DNA from: Christensenellaceae bacterium Phil1
GTDB taxonomy: Bacteria; Bacillota; Clostridia; Christensenellales; CAG-138
DNA: 64,000 nt
Assembly (NCBI GenBank): GCA_001940855.1
Contig: MSGS01000045.1
Span: 1 to 64,000, forward strand
Reading direction: 5' to 3'
Position 1 is the first letter of the stretch, and every line of letters begins with the position of its first letter. Shown in pieces: positions 8,278-16,151 of the stretch. The notes under the pieces are model-generated. The model searched no databases. It saw nothing but the letters and a program-made list of their open reading frames with translations, and was not told the DNA's origin. The position numbers and the translations under genes are program-made.

Positions 8278-10295
8278 TAACCTACCTCGCTGCCGCCGGG
8301 CATAATATCCTCGGTAGAGAGGAGCCTGAGTTCCTCGCCGCCGCCCGCCGTGGGCGTGAACGCGCTGAGCAGCATACCTTCGCTCATTATGCCGACCATC
8401 TTGCGGGGCTTAAGATTTATGCAGGCGATAACGCGCTTGCCTATCAGCTGCTCGGGATCGGGATACCACTTGCGGATGCCGGAAAGTATGGTGCGCTCCT
8501 CACCGTTGCCCATGTCCAGCGTGAACTTGAGCAGTTTTTCGCTCTTTGGCACAAATTCGCAGTTTTTGACGACCGCCACGCGCAGCTTTACCTTTTCAAA
8601 ATCGTCAAAGGTTATGTATTCGTCCGCGGCCTTTTCTTCCGCCTTTGCTTCCTTCTTTTCGGGCTTGGCCTCGGCTTTGGCTTCCTTCTTCTCCGGCTTT
8701 GCCTCCTCAGGATGCTCCAGCTTTTCCAGCGCCTCCAGTTCCTTCTTCATATCTATTCTGGGGAAGAGCGCTTCGCCCTTATGCACGGTAATGTTATGCA
8801 GCCTGCCCCATTCGGCGGCGGCTTCCCAGGTGGTGTCCTCCTTGGCGGCGCCTATCTGCGCAAAGCCCTTCTCCACGCTTTCGGGCATGAAGGGGGTGAG
8901 CAGGGTGAGGCACACGCGGAGGGTCTCGATAAGGTTATACATAACGGCTGCAAGCCTTGCACCGTTGGCTTCCATATCCTTTGCCAGCACCCATGGCGCA
9001 GTCTCGTCGATATACTTATTGGCGCGGGAGATAACACGGAACACCTCGCTAAGGGCATCCTGCGTGCCGAAGTTATCCATAAGCTGTTCGTATTTATCCC
9101 TAAGGCCTTTCACCATGCCTATGAGCTCATCGTCCATGGCGTCTGGCTGACGGTTTTCGGGTATTGTGCCGCCGAAGTACTTTTCAACCATTGCCACGGA
9201 GCGGCTCAAAAGATTGCCAAGGTCGTTGGCAAGCTCCGAATTTATGCGGGAAATCAGCAGCTCGTTGGAGAAGTTGCCGTCGCTGCCGAGCGGGAATTCG
9301 CGCATCAGATAGAAACGCAGCGCGTCCACGCCAAAGCGCTCGGAAAGTATATACGGGTCAACAACGTTGCCCTTGGATTTGCTCATCTTGCCGCCGCCGA
9401 GCAGCAGCCAGCCGTGGCCGAATATCTTCTTGGGCAGGGGCATATTCATGCTCATCAGCATTGCGGGCCAAATTATGGAATGGAAGCGGACTATCTCCTT
9501 GCCCACCATATGCACGTCCGCCGGCCAGAATTCTTCAAAGTCCGCATCGGGATACTTATCGTTCATGAAGCCGAGCGCGGTGCAGTAATTGAACAGCGCA
9601 TCCACCCAAACATACACAACGTGGCCCGGGTCAAAGTCCACGGGTACACCCCAGGTGAAGCTGGTGCGGCTTACGCAAAGATCCTCAAGGCCGGGGTCTA
9701 TAAAGTTCTTCACCATTTCGTTTACCCTGCTTGCGGGTTCAAGGAAGTTGCCTTCAAGCAGCAGCTTTCTTACAGGCTCGGCATATTTTGAAAGGCGGAA
9801 GAAATACGCTTCCTCCTCCGCGTCCTTCACTTCGCCGCCGCAGTCCGGGCATTTGCCGTCCACAAGCTGGCTCTCCGTCCAGAAGCTTTCGCACGGCGTG
9901 CAGTATTTGCCGGTATATTTTCCCTTATAAATGTCGCCGTTTTCATACATCTTTTTGAATATCTTCTGTATCGCGGCAACATGATAATCGTCCGTAGTGC
10001 GGATAAAACGGTCGTTGGATATGTTCATCAGCTTCCAAAGATCCTTCACGCCGCCCTTACCCAGCACTATATTGTCCACAAACTGCTGCGGCGTAACGCC
10101 CGCGGCCTTTGCTTTTTCCTCTATCTTCTGGCCATGTTCATCGGTTCCGGTAAGGAACATCACGTCATAGCCCTGCATCCGTTTATACCGCGCGATAACG
10201 TCCGTCGCCACGGTGCAGTACGCATGACCTATATGCAGCTTCGCGCTGGGATAATAGATCGGTGTTGTGATATAAAACTTTTTCTTTGCTTCCAC
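8277..10295 (-). CDS. metG: Methionine--tRNA ligase with C-terminal tRNA-binding domain
   Basis: Class I synthetase charging initiator and elongator tRNA-Met. A GTG start at 10295 is chosen because AAGGAGG lies 9 bases upstream and the protein then begins just before FYITTPIYYPSAKLHIGH. HIGH is at residues 21-24; a zinc knuckle of two CxxC pairs (CTPC, CPDC) follows near residues 130-150, and KMSKSKGN near 305. A charged linker of repeated Glu-Ala-Lys-Pro units (about residues 530-560) joins the catalytic part to an EMAP-type tRNA-binding domain of about 100 residues. First gene of a five-gene operon. Confidence 0.97.
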   Translation of the reverse strand: MEAKKKFYITTPIYYPSAKLHIGHAYCTVATDVIARYKRMQGYDVMFLTGTDEHGQKIEEKAKAAGVTPQQFVDNIVLGKGGVKDLWKLMNISNDRFIRTTDDYHVAAIQKIFKKMYENGDIYKGKYTGKYCTPCESFWTESQLVDGKCPDCGGEVKDAEEEAYFFRLSKYAEPVRKLLLEGNFLEPASRVNEMVKNFIDPGLEDLCVSRTSFTWGVPVDFDPGHVVYVWVDALFNYCTALGFMNDKYPDADFEEFWPADVHMVGKEIVRFHSIIWPAMLMSMNMPLPKKIFGHGWLLLGGGKMSKSKGNVVDPYILSERFGVDALRFYLMREFPLGSDGNFSNELLISRINSELANDLGNLLSRSVAMVEKYFGGTIPENRQPDAMDDELIGMVKGLRDKYEQLMDNFGTQDALSEVFRVISRANKYIDETAPWVLAKDMEANGARLAAVMYNLIETLRVCLTLLTPFMPESVEKGFAQIGAAKEDTTWEAAAEWGRLHNITVHKGEALFPRIDMKKELEALEKLEHPEEAKPEKKEAKAEAKPEKKEAKAEEKAADEYITFDDFEKVKLRVAVVKNCEFVPKSEKLLKFTLDMGNGEERTILSGIRKWYPDPEQLIGKRVIACINLKPRKMVGIMSEGMLLSAFTPTAGGGEELRLLSTEDIMPGGSEVG

Positions 10296-10351
10296 GGTAT
10301 TTTTCCTCCTTGGACACAGGCCCACGGCAAGCCATTCTATAATATATAGAA

Positions 10352-10380
10352 AGTCTAAGCTTTCGCCCCGCTTTTGTCAA
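10352..10380 (-). promoter_or_regulatory. Putative promoter of the metG operon
   Basis: A consensus -35 (TTGACA, 10375-10380) with TAGACT 17 bases downstream (10352-10357). The -10 is weak; alternative AT-rich hexamers further on have poor spacing. The leader is about 55 bases, too short for a T-box. Confidence 0.5.
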
Positions 10381-10410
10381 TAAAAAAGAGACTCTGTACG
10401 GAGTCTCTTT
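10381..10410 (-). terminator. Intrinsic terminator after the anti-sigma gene
   Basis: Perfect 10-bp stem (AAAGAGACTC/GAGTCTCTTT, 10385-10394 with 10401-10410) and six-base loop, followed on the minus strand by six T residues. It separates the sigma/anti-sigma transcript from metG. Confidence 0.9.
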
Positions 10411-10424
10411 CGCATTATTTTTGT

Positions 10425-11138
10425 TCAGCCGCGCGCGGATATGTTGAGTACATCCCCTTCAAGCGCAAGCGTCACGGTTATGCCGCCGTCTAACGTTATG
10501 GTCATTCCGTCGGCCTTTGTGCCGTACATTGTGGCAATAGTCGCCATGTAGCTTTCCACGTCCGCTTCGGTGCAGCCATATACAATGCACTCAAAGCCAT
10601 CTGCGTCATCCTTCGTCACATCATAATATGCTCCGAAATTTATATCCGGCAGCGTAATGTCCTTGGCAATCCAGCGCAGTCCGCATTCATCGGCAAGTCC
10701 CGGCGCCATAACCGTGCTGCGCAGCTCCCCGTCGCCGCCCGCAGCCGTGTCGCTCATATCGCCTGCACCCTCCGCCGGCGCATCAGTCGCAGCAGGCTTC
10801 GGCGCATCCATGGGGAACGCCGCTTCCAGGCCGCTGCAATCCGCCGTGCCGCTGTCCACGCCGCACATAAACTCCGGCGCCTGCGGTGCGGCTTCGTTCG
10901 TATTAGCCGCCGTGCCATTCATTGCAAACCACAGCCCGCCAACTGCCAATGCGATTGCCGCCGCGGCTGCCATGGAGCCGTATTTAACGAACGCGGTGCG
11001 TTTTTTGCGCGCTGCCGCCTTTTTATATACAGTGTCGAGCATGGCGGCATAATCAACCTTCATGTTCTCTTCATCCGCAATGTCAAAAAGCAGAGCGTCC
11101 AGCCTGTTCTGCCCTGTCATATTCAAATTTTTATCCAT
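10425..11138 (-). CDS. Putative anti-sigma factor, single-pass membrane protein
   Basis: A 237-residue protein encoded directly behind the ECF sigma gene. The start is the ATG at 11138, eight bases after AGGAGG; the overlapping GTG at 11147 sits on the ribosome site itself. Residues 1-48 form a charged cytoplasmic segment (LLFDIADEENMKVDYAAMLD), residues about 55-75 one membrane helix (Ala-rich), and the rest an extracytoplasmic domain after an Ala/Pro/Asp-rich spacer. No HxxxCxxC zinc anti-sigma motif is present. The anti-sigma role is inferred from topology and position, not from a recognised domain. Confidence 0.65.
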   Translation of the reverse strand: MDKNLNMTGQNRLDALLFDIADEENMKVDYAAMLDTVYKKAAARKKRTAFVKYGSMAAAAAIALAVGGLWFAMNGTAANTNEAAPQAPEFMCGVDSGTADCSGLEAAFPMDAPKPAATDAPAEGAGDMSDTAAGGDGELRSTVMAPGLADECGLRWIAKDITLPDINFGAYYDVTKDDADGFECIVYGCTEADVESYMATIATMYGTKADGMTITLDGGITVTLALEGDVLNISARG

Positions 11139-11143
11139 GCCCG

Positions 11144-11647
11144 TCACCTCCTTTCCAATGCCTTTGCAAGCTTCGCCTTTGCGCGCGCCATGCGGGATTT
11201 TACCGTCCCCTCGCTCACGCCCTGCATTGCCGCAATATCGCCATATTGAAGCCCGGAGAAATAATGCAGCATAACCGTTTCGCGGTAAATATCGGGCAAA
11301 TCCTCCACCGCCTGCCTTATCATGCGCCGCTGCTCCGCGTTCACGACGGAAACCTCCGGCAGCTCCGCCTCATTCTCAACGGCGGTCTCCGGCAGTTCGT
11401 CGCTGAGCTGTTCGCGCTTCAGCCTGCGCTTATTATCCATGCACAGATTGATGCACACCCTGTAAAGCCATGCCTTTATCTGCGCTTCCTCCATGTCCTT
11501 CAGTTTGTCCGCGTATTTAAGCGCGCGGATGAACGTTTCCTGCGTAACGTCGCCTGCGTCGCTTTCGCTTTTGGTCACGCCGTAAGCGGCCCAATATACC
11601 ATGCGGGAAAAGGCTTTATAAATGGCTTCGAATTCCCATCGCGCCAT
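11144..11647 (-). CDS. ECF-type RNA polymerase sigma factor
   Basis: Sigma-70 family group 4 factor with region 2 (GDVTQETFIRALKYAD) and region 4 (LPDIYRETVMLHYFSGLQYGDIAA) separated by a short linker; no region 1 or 3. Three consecutive ATGs occur; the third (11647) is preferred because it lies 7 bases after GGAGG. The downstream anti-sigma gene follows within six bases. The factor probably drives its own promoter (11667-11695) and responds to an envelope signal relayed by the membrane partner. Confidence 0.93.
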   Translation of the reverse strand: MARWEFEAIYKAFSRMVYWAAYGVTKSESDAGDVTQETFIRALKYADKLKDMEEAQIKAWLYRVCINLCMDNKRRLKREQLSDELPETAVENEAELPEVSVVNAEQRRMIRQAVEDLPDIYRETVMLHYFSGLQYGDIAAMQGVSEGTVKSRMARAKAKLAKALERR

Positions 11648-11666
11648 CATCATCCCTCCTGTTCAT

Positions 11667-11695
11667 ATAACGTGAAACCTGCAAAAAAAGTTGCA
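11667..11695 (-). promoter_or_regulatory. ECF-type (autoregulated) promoter
   Basis: TGCAAC (11690-11695) followed by a T-tract and CGTTAT (11667-11672) at 17-base spacing. This is the AAC...CGT pattern of ECF promoters, placed just before the ECF sigma gene, and differs from the sigma-A promoters elsewhere in the window. Confidence 0.7.
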
Positions 11696-11726
11696 CGCCG
11701 CGAAATTTTTATTTTAGGCGCGCATA

Positions 11727-11767
11727 CCGAAAAAATGGTATGCCCTCATTGTATAAGCATACCATTT
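11727..11767 (-). terminator. Inverted repeat/terminator downstream of padR
   Basis: An 11-bp perfect stem (AAATGGTATGC, 11733-11743, with GCATACCATTT, 11757-11767) and 13-base loop, followed on the minus strand by TTTTTT. A further GCATACC copy at 11722-11728 could form a competing hairpin. A second small hairpin (AACGGATT/AATCCGTT, 11771-11790) lies beside it. Confidence 0.7.
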
Positions 11768-11789
11768 CGCAACGGATTTGTGAATCCGT

Positions 11790-11905
11790 TTATTCTCTTA
11801 TTCTTCTTTCGCGCTCAAGCGCTTCCTTCTTGCCGTGCACGCGGCCAAGGCCGTAAAAAATAACGCATGCGCACAGCAGATTTATGTACCCGTTTTGGTT
11901 TCCAT
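11790..11905 (-). pseudogene. Possible frameshifted small membrane ORF behind padR
   Basis: A good ribosome site (TTGGAGG) inside the padR 3' end is followed eight bases later by an ATG (11905), but that frame stops after seven codons. In the -1 frame the sequence continues as plausible protein: a hydrophobic stretch YINLLCACVIFYGLG followed by a charged tail with KKEALERERR, ending at 11790. A single extra A in the run of four A residues would join the two into a protein of about 38 residues. This may be a decayed or frameshifted small membrane partner of PadR, or chance. Confidence 0.3.
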
Positions 11906-11907
11906 AA

Positions 11908-12219
11908 TTATTTATCCTCCAATACTTTTTCCCCGTTTTGTACCAGCTCTTTAAGCCGTGCCAACTCCGCCATTAGCACCTGTCTGCCTTTTTCGGTTAT
12001 GGCATAATCCTTCCTGCGCCCGTCCGTGCCGCTTTCAAGCGTTATCCAGCCGCGCTCCTTCAGCGTATTCAGCGCGCCGTAAAGCGTGCCTGCCGCAAGC
12101 ATTACCCGCCCGGCGGACATTTCTTCCACCCTTTGCATTATTCCGTAGCCATGCAGCGGGGAGCAAAGCGAAAGAAGAATATAATAGACTGCCTCCGTAA
12201 GCGCTATCGATTCGTTCAT
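11908..12219 (-). CDS. PadR family transcriptional repressor
   Basis: A 103-residue winged-helix regulator of the short PadR class (PadR-s2). The helix-turn-helix and wing are seen in SPLHGYGIMQRVEE, LAAGTLYGALNTLKERG and DGRRKDYAITEKG; a short C-terminal dimerisation helix follows. PadR proteins repress transporters or their own operons until an aromatic or drug ligand binds. The promoter carries two matched palindromes (12246-12264 and 12270-12288), so autorepression is very likely. No efflux pump is adjacent. Confidence 0.95.
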   Translation of the reverse strand: MNESIALTEAVYYILLSLCSPLHGYGIMQRVEEMSAGRVMLAAGTLYGALNTLKERGWITLESGTDGRRKDYAITEKGRQVLMAELARLKELVQNGEKVLEDK

Positions 12220-12245
12220 TTGGCCTCCTTATTATCGTTTGCCGT

Positions 12246-12296
12246 TATATCGGCTGCCGATATATGTATTATATCGGCATCCGATATAGTTGTCAA
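12246..12296 (-). promoter_or_regulatory. Consensus promoter of padR with twin PadR operators
   Basis: TTGACA (12291-12296), 17-base spacer, TATAAT (12268-12273). Two palindromes of the form TATATCGG-N3-CCGATATA lie at 12270-12288 (in the spacer and over the -10) and 12246-12264 (over the start site), centres 24 bases apart. Binding to either would block RNA polymerase. The pairing with a PadR gene makes self-repression the natural reading. Confidence 0.85.
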
Positions 12297-12337
12297 TATA
12301 TTATTTCAAAACAGGTGCTTATAAATTAAAAACATGG

Positions 12338-12343
12338 TACAAT
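12338..12343 (+). promoter_or_regulatory. Putative extended -10 promoter of pepF
   Basis: TACAAT preceded by TGG (extended -10 form TGN) about 40 bases before the pepF start, with no clear -35 element. It lies about 50 bases from the PadR operators on the opposite strand, so PadR could in principle also influence it. Confidence 0.4.
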
Positions 12344-12382
12344 AGCCTTAACAAGCTTCTGAATAAAAAGAAAAGGAGATAT

Positions 12383-14191
12383 ATGCAAATGGCAGCACAG
12401 AAAAAAATACCCAAGCGCAGCGAGGTAGACAAGCAATATACTTGGGCAACGGAAGACCTTTTTGCAACGGACGAGCTTTGGGAAAAGGCGCTTGAGGACG
12501 CGAAGAAATACATACCCATGGCCGAAGCATACAAGGGCAGGCTGGGCGAAAGCGCGGACACGCTTTACGGCTTCCTGAAGGCGCGCGACGAGGCCAATTT
12601 GAAAATAGGCCGCCTTGCAAACTACGCCATGCGTAAGTCCGACGAAGACACCGCCAACAGCTTCTATAACGCCATGAAGGGCAAGCTGATGAGCTGCCTT
12701 GTGGCAAACGAAAGCGCATACGCGTTCGTTACCCCCGAAATAATAGCCATAGACGATGCAAAGCTTGATGGCTTTATGCAGCAGAAACCGGAGCTTAAAG
12801 AATACGAGCGCCTGCTCAGCCGCATACGCCGCATGAAGGCGCATACCCTAAGCGATGCCGAAGAACGCATAATGGCCCTTGCCGGGCAGATGAGCAATGC
12901 CCCCGGCGAAATAGGTTCAGCCTTCCGCAATGCGGACATCCGCTTCCCCGATATTCACGATGCCGAAGGCAACGCGCTGCAGGTTACGCAGGGTTCCTTC
13001 ATACCCCTTATGGAAAACGAGGATGTGAACGTGCGCAAGGCCGCGTTTGAATCGCTGTATCATACGTTTGCCGGCTTTAAGAACACCACCGCCGCCTTCC
13101 TTGACGCGCAGATGAAAACCCTTATATTCAATGCGCAGGCAAGACATTATGATTCCACGCTGGAGGCTGCACTTGATGAAACCGAAGTGCCCGTGCAGGT
13201 TTACCATAACCTTATAGAGGCCGTGCATAACAACATAGAGCATCTGCATAAATACGTCAACCTGCGCAAAAAGCTTATGGGCGTTGACGAACTGCATATG
13301 TATGACCTTTATACGCCCATAGTGAGCGACGCTACCAAGAAGATACCCTATGAAGAGGCCAAGGAAATAATACTCAAGGCCCTCGCCCCGCTCGGTCAGG
13401 ATTATCTGGACATATTGAAGGAGGGCTTCAATAACCGCTGGATAGACGTTTACGAAAACGAGGGCAAGCGCAGCGGCGCGTATTCCTCCGGCGGTGATCC
13501 GCATCCGTATGTTCTTCTTAATCAGCAGGACACGCTGGACAGCATGTTCACCATTGCGCACGAAATGGGCCACGCGCTGCATTCCTATCATTCCATAAAG
13601 CATCAGCCGCCCTGCAACGCGCATTATGTTATATTCGTGGCAGAAGTCGCCTCCACCTGCAACGAGGTGCTGCTGGTCAAATACCTGCTCAACAACACCA
13701 CTGATAAGCGCGAGCGCGCATATCTTATAAACCACTTCCTTGAAAGCTTCCGCGGCACAGTGTATCGCCAGACCATGTTTGCCGAGTTCGAGCTTTTCAT
13801 GAGCAGGCTTGCCGAATCCGGCACGGCGCTCACGGCCGATGCGCTTTGCGATAAGTATTACGAGCTGAACAAGTTCTACTTTGGCGACGGCATAACCGTG
13901 GACAAGGAAATTGCCGAAGAATGGGCGCGCATTCCGCACTTCTTCTATAACTTCTATGTGTTCCAGTATGCCACCGGCTTCTCCGCCGCCTGCGCAATAG
14001 CCAACCGCATACTTACCGAAGGCGAAACCGCCGTTGCCGATTACAAGAAGTTCCTTTCCGCCGGCGGCAGCATGGATCCCATAAGCATACTGAAGCTTGC
14101 GGGCGTTGATATGACCACCGCCGCCCCCGTGAACGAAGCGCTGAAGCTTTTCGGCGAGCTGATAGACGAAATGGAGGAGCTGATGGCGTAA
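12383..14191 (+). CDS. pepF: Oligoendopeptidase F (M3 family metallopeptidase)
   Basis: Cytoplasmic zinc peptidase of the M3B family that cuts short oligopeptides of roughly 7-17 residues. The HExxH motif is visible as HEMGHALH near residue 392, followed by the downstream Glu in VAEVASTCNE. Start at 12383 (MQMAAQKK) follows AAAAGGAG; the ATG two codons later is equally acceptable. At 602 residues it has the family length. It may process peptides brought in by the opp system farther along the window, but the two are not linked. Confidence 0.95.
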   Translation: MQMAAQKKIPKRSEVDKQYTWATEDLFATDELWEKALEDAKKYIPMAEAYKGRLGESADTLYGFLKARDEANLKIGRLANYAMRKSDEDTANSFYNAMKGKLMSCLVANESAYAFVTPEIIAIDDAKLDGFMQQKPELKEYERLLSRIRRMKAHTLSDAEERIMALAGQMSNAPGEIGSAFRNADIRFPDIHDAEGNALQVTQGSFIPLMENEDVNVRKAAFESLYHTFAGFKNTTAAFLDAQMKTLIFNAQARHYDSTLEAALDETEVPVQVYHNLIEAVHNNIEHLHKYVNLRKKLMGVDELHMYDLYTPIVSDATKKIPYEEAKEIILKALAPLGQDYLDILKEGFNNRWIDVYENEGKRSGAYSSGGDPHPYVLLNQQDTLDSMFTIAHEMGHALHSYHSIKHQPPCNAHYVIFVAEVASTCNEVLLVKYLLNNTTDKRERAYLINHFLESFRGTVYRQTMFAEFELFMSRLAESGTALTADALCDKYYELNKFYFGDGITVDKEIAEEWARIPHFFYNFYVFQYATGFSAACAIANRILTEGETAVADYKKFLSAGGSMDPISILKLAGVDMTTAAPVNEALKLFGELIDEMEELMA

Positions 14192-14207
14192 GTCAAAGGC
14201 GCGCGAT

Positions 14208-14852
14208 ATGAAAGTAATAGACCTTACGCATACCATATCCGAAACAATGCCGGTTTACCCGGGCACGGAGCAGCCCAGGCTGACCCCCGCCAATTCATAC
14301 GAAAAGGACGGCTTTAAGGAAACGCTGCTCAGCATGTATTCCCATACCGGAACGCATGTTGACCCGCCGGCGCACCTTTTTGCCGGGCGTACAACGCTGG
14401 ATGCCTTCCCCGTTAGCCAATTCGTGGGCCGCGCGGTAGTTATAGACTGCCGCCACCTTAAAGAGGGCGAGGCCATAACCATGCAGGAGATAGCTCCGCA
14501 CCGCGCCGATGCGGAAAAGGCGGACTATCTGCTGTTCAACCTTGGCTGGGACGCGCGCTGGGGAACGCCGGAATACTACGGCGACTATCCCTGCATAGAC
14601 GACGAGGTTATAGACTTTATACTCGCCACGAACAAAAAGGGCATTGGGTTCGATGTTATAGGCGTGGACCCCATACCGGACGCAGATCTGCCGCGGCACA
14701 AAAAGCTGTTTGCAGAGCACGAGATAGTCAACATAGAGAACCTGACCAATCTTGACAAATGCGGAAGCGAGCCGTTCTGGTTCTTCGCATTGCCGCTGAA
14801 ATGGGAAAATGCGGACGGCGCGCCGATAAGGGCCGTTGCATTCTTCGAATAA
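14208..14852 (+). CDS. Cyclase family protein (kynurenine formamidase-like)
   Basis: A 214-residue metal-dependent hydrolase of the cyclase family (PF04199), related to KynB formamidase and isatin hydrolase. The signature HTGTHVDPPAHLF (about residues 46-58) supplies the metal ligands, and the N-terminus MKVIDLTHTISETMPVYPG is typical. It follows pepF by 16 bases and is probably cotranscribed. No kynurenine or tryptophan degradation genes are nearby, so the substrate is open. Confidence 0.92.
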   Translation: MKVIDLTHTISETMPVYPGTEQPRLTPANSYEKDGFKETLLSMYSHTGTHVDPPAHLFAGRTTLDAFPVSQFVGRAVVIDCRHLKEGEAITMQEIAPHRADAEKADYLLFNLGWDARWGTPEYYGDYPCIDDEVIDFILATNKKGIGFDVIGVDPIPDADLPRHKKLFAEHEIVNIENLTNLDKCGSEPFWFFALPLKWENADGAPIRAVAFFE

Positions 14853-14860
14853 AGGCACAC

Positions 14861-14886
14861 AAAAAGGCAGCACACGCTGCCTTTTT
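14861..14886. terminator. Bidirectional intrinsic terminator
   Basis: Stem AAAAAGGCAGC/GCTGCCTTTTT with ACAC loop between the convergent cyclase and GNAT genes. T-tracts are available on both strands. Confidence 0.9.
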
Positions 14887-14903
14887 TATTTACTCTGATA
14901 TAC

Positions 14904-15389
14904 TTAAAATCTCAATATCATGTCGTTCCATTGCACGCCGCCGTGTTCGGATGCGGAAATGCCGTTGAGCACAAAGCCGAACTTGGCATAATAATGCACC
15001 AGCTTATCCTTGCAGGCGAGCGAAACCGCGTCCATTCCGCGCTCCTTTGCCTTTGCGATCAGCGCCTCTATAAGCTTTGCCGCTATACCGCGCCGCTGAA
15101 GGTTCGGCTCCGTGGCTACGCTCAGTATGCATATCACCTTGCCGTCCGCCACAGGCTCCGGTTCATACATGTCGTCCGTCACGCCCTCTATGGCTACCGG
15201 CCGGCAGCAGATAAGGCCGACTATTTTGCCTTCCTCCTCCGCCTTCAAAAACCAGTCGCTTATGTTTGCTATTCTATATTTATAGGATTCAAGGCTTGCT
15301 GCTTCGGCGCTGGGGAACGCCGCGCATTCAATGCGATTCAGTTCCTCGGCATCTTCCATTTTTGCCGTACTTATGACTATCTCGCCCAT
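14904..15389 (-). CDS. GNAT family N-acetyltransferase
   Basis: A 161-residue acetyltransferase. The acetyl-CoA motif A reads ILSVATEPNLQRRGIAAKLI (Q-R-R-G-I-A), followed by the substrate-side helix and HYYAKFGFVLNG, a pattern seen in arylalkylamine-type and related GNATs. It is cotranscribed with, and four bases after, the DUF1836 gene. The substrate cannot be predicted. Confidence 0.9.
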   Translation of the reverse strand: MGEIVISTAKMEDAEELNRIECAAFPSAEAASLESYKYRIANISDWFLKAEEEGKIVGLICCRPVAIEGVTDDMYEPEPVADGKVICILSVATEPNLQRRGIAAKLIEALIAKAKERGMDAVSLACKDKLVHYYAKFGFVLNGISASEHGGVQWNDMILRF

Positions 15390-15393
15390 TTTA

Positions 15394-15999
15394 TCACTCC
15401 ACTATTTCTATGCTTCCGCCATTTTCGATCGTCTTGCCGTCAAGCAGCAGCAGCTTCTCCGCAAGCAGGCGCGAAAAGCAGCTTATCACCGCCGCAAATG
15501 TTATCATGTCGTTCGGATCCTTCGCGTCCAGCTCGCTTTTTTCGTCGTGATCCAGTATGCTTGCCGCGGCAAGGCGAACCTGCTCAACGAAATACTGCGC
15601 GGCCAAATTGTGCCGCTTGGCGAAGGATTCGTATATCTCCTTCACCTCTTCCTCGTTTATGCCCATCGGTATTATCTTTTGCAGCATTGCAAGGCTAAGG
15701 TTCTGCTTCAATGAGCAGATTATTATAAGGTACGCAATATGTATTCTGTAATACTTCTTTTTGTCCGGCCCGGGCATTACCTTCGTGCGGACGTAATTGT
15801 TTATTGCGGCTGCGGTTATTATCTGTTCCTCTTTCAGTTCCGGCGGCAAATAATCCAAATATTTTTTCAGCAGGACTATCACCTGCTCCATATATAATCC
15901 AAAGTCCGGTATATCTTCCCATTGCGGCAAACGGAAGCGGTTAAGATATTTTTCCCATCTTCTCAGCTTGCCCGCAACAAGCTGCTTATCATATGCCAA
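15394..15999 (-). CDS. DUF1836 domain protein (putative DNA-binding regulator)
   Basis: A 201-residue protein of the DUF1836 family, recognised by LPQWEDIPDFGLYMEQVI, ITAAAINNYVRTKVMPGP and KKKYYRIHIAYLI. The middle region resembles a MerR-like helix-turn-helix. A TTG start at 15999 is chosen because AGGAGG lies ten bases upstream; the upstream in-frame region has no family similarity. It is divergent from degV, a common neighbour arrangement for this family in Clostridia. Function unknown. Confidence 0.88.
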   Translation of the reverse strand: MAYDKQLVAGKLRRWEKYLNRFRLPQWEDIPDFGLYMEQVIVLLKKYLDYLPPELKEEQIITAAAINNYVRTKVMPGPDKKKYYRIHIAYLIIICSLKQNLSLAMLQKIIPMGINEEEVKEIYESFAKRHNLAAQYFVEQVRLAAASILDHDEKSELDAKDPNDMITFAAVISCFSRLLAEKLLLLDGKTIENGGSIEIVE

Positions 16000-16036
16000 A
16001 GCAACTCCACCTCCTGATGATGTGCTGATATGATAA

Positions 16037-16065
16037 AATATAGCACATCTTGCGCCAAAATGCAA
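16037..16065 (-). promoter_or_regulatory. Promoter of the DUF1836-GNAT unit
   Basis: TTGCAT (16060-16065), 17-base spacer, TATATT (16037-16042), about 38 bases before the TTG start. Confidence 0.6.
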
Positions 16066-16087
16066 ACGAACTGTCACATTGCCGCCC

Positions 16088-16116
16088 TTGACATACCGTA
16101 GCACTCGTGCTAATCT
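16088..16116 (+). promoter_or_regulatory. Promoter of degV with internal palindrome
   Basis: TTGACA (16088-16093), 17-base spacer, TAATCT (16111-16116). The spacer contains a perfect inverted repeat TAGCAC-TC-GTGCTA (16099-16112) that would place a dimeric regulator directly under RNA polymerase. The divergent DUF1836 protein is an obvious but untested candidate. Confidence 0.6.
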
Positions 16117-16151
16117 AATATTGTTCACAAGGTCGTACGGAGGTGTGTATT

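Noticed and set aside
16099..16112. CIRCE element (HrcA operator)
   Set aside because: Half-sites resemble TTAGCACTC but are separated by two bases rather than nine, and no heat-shock gene is adjacent.
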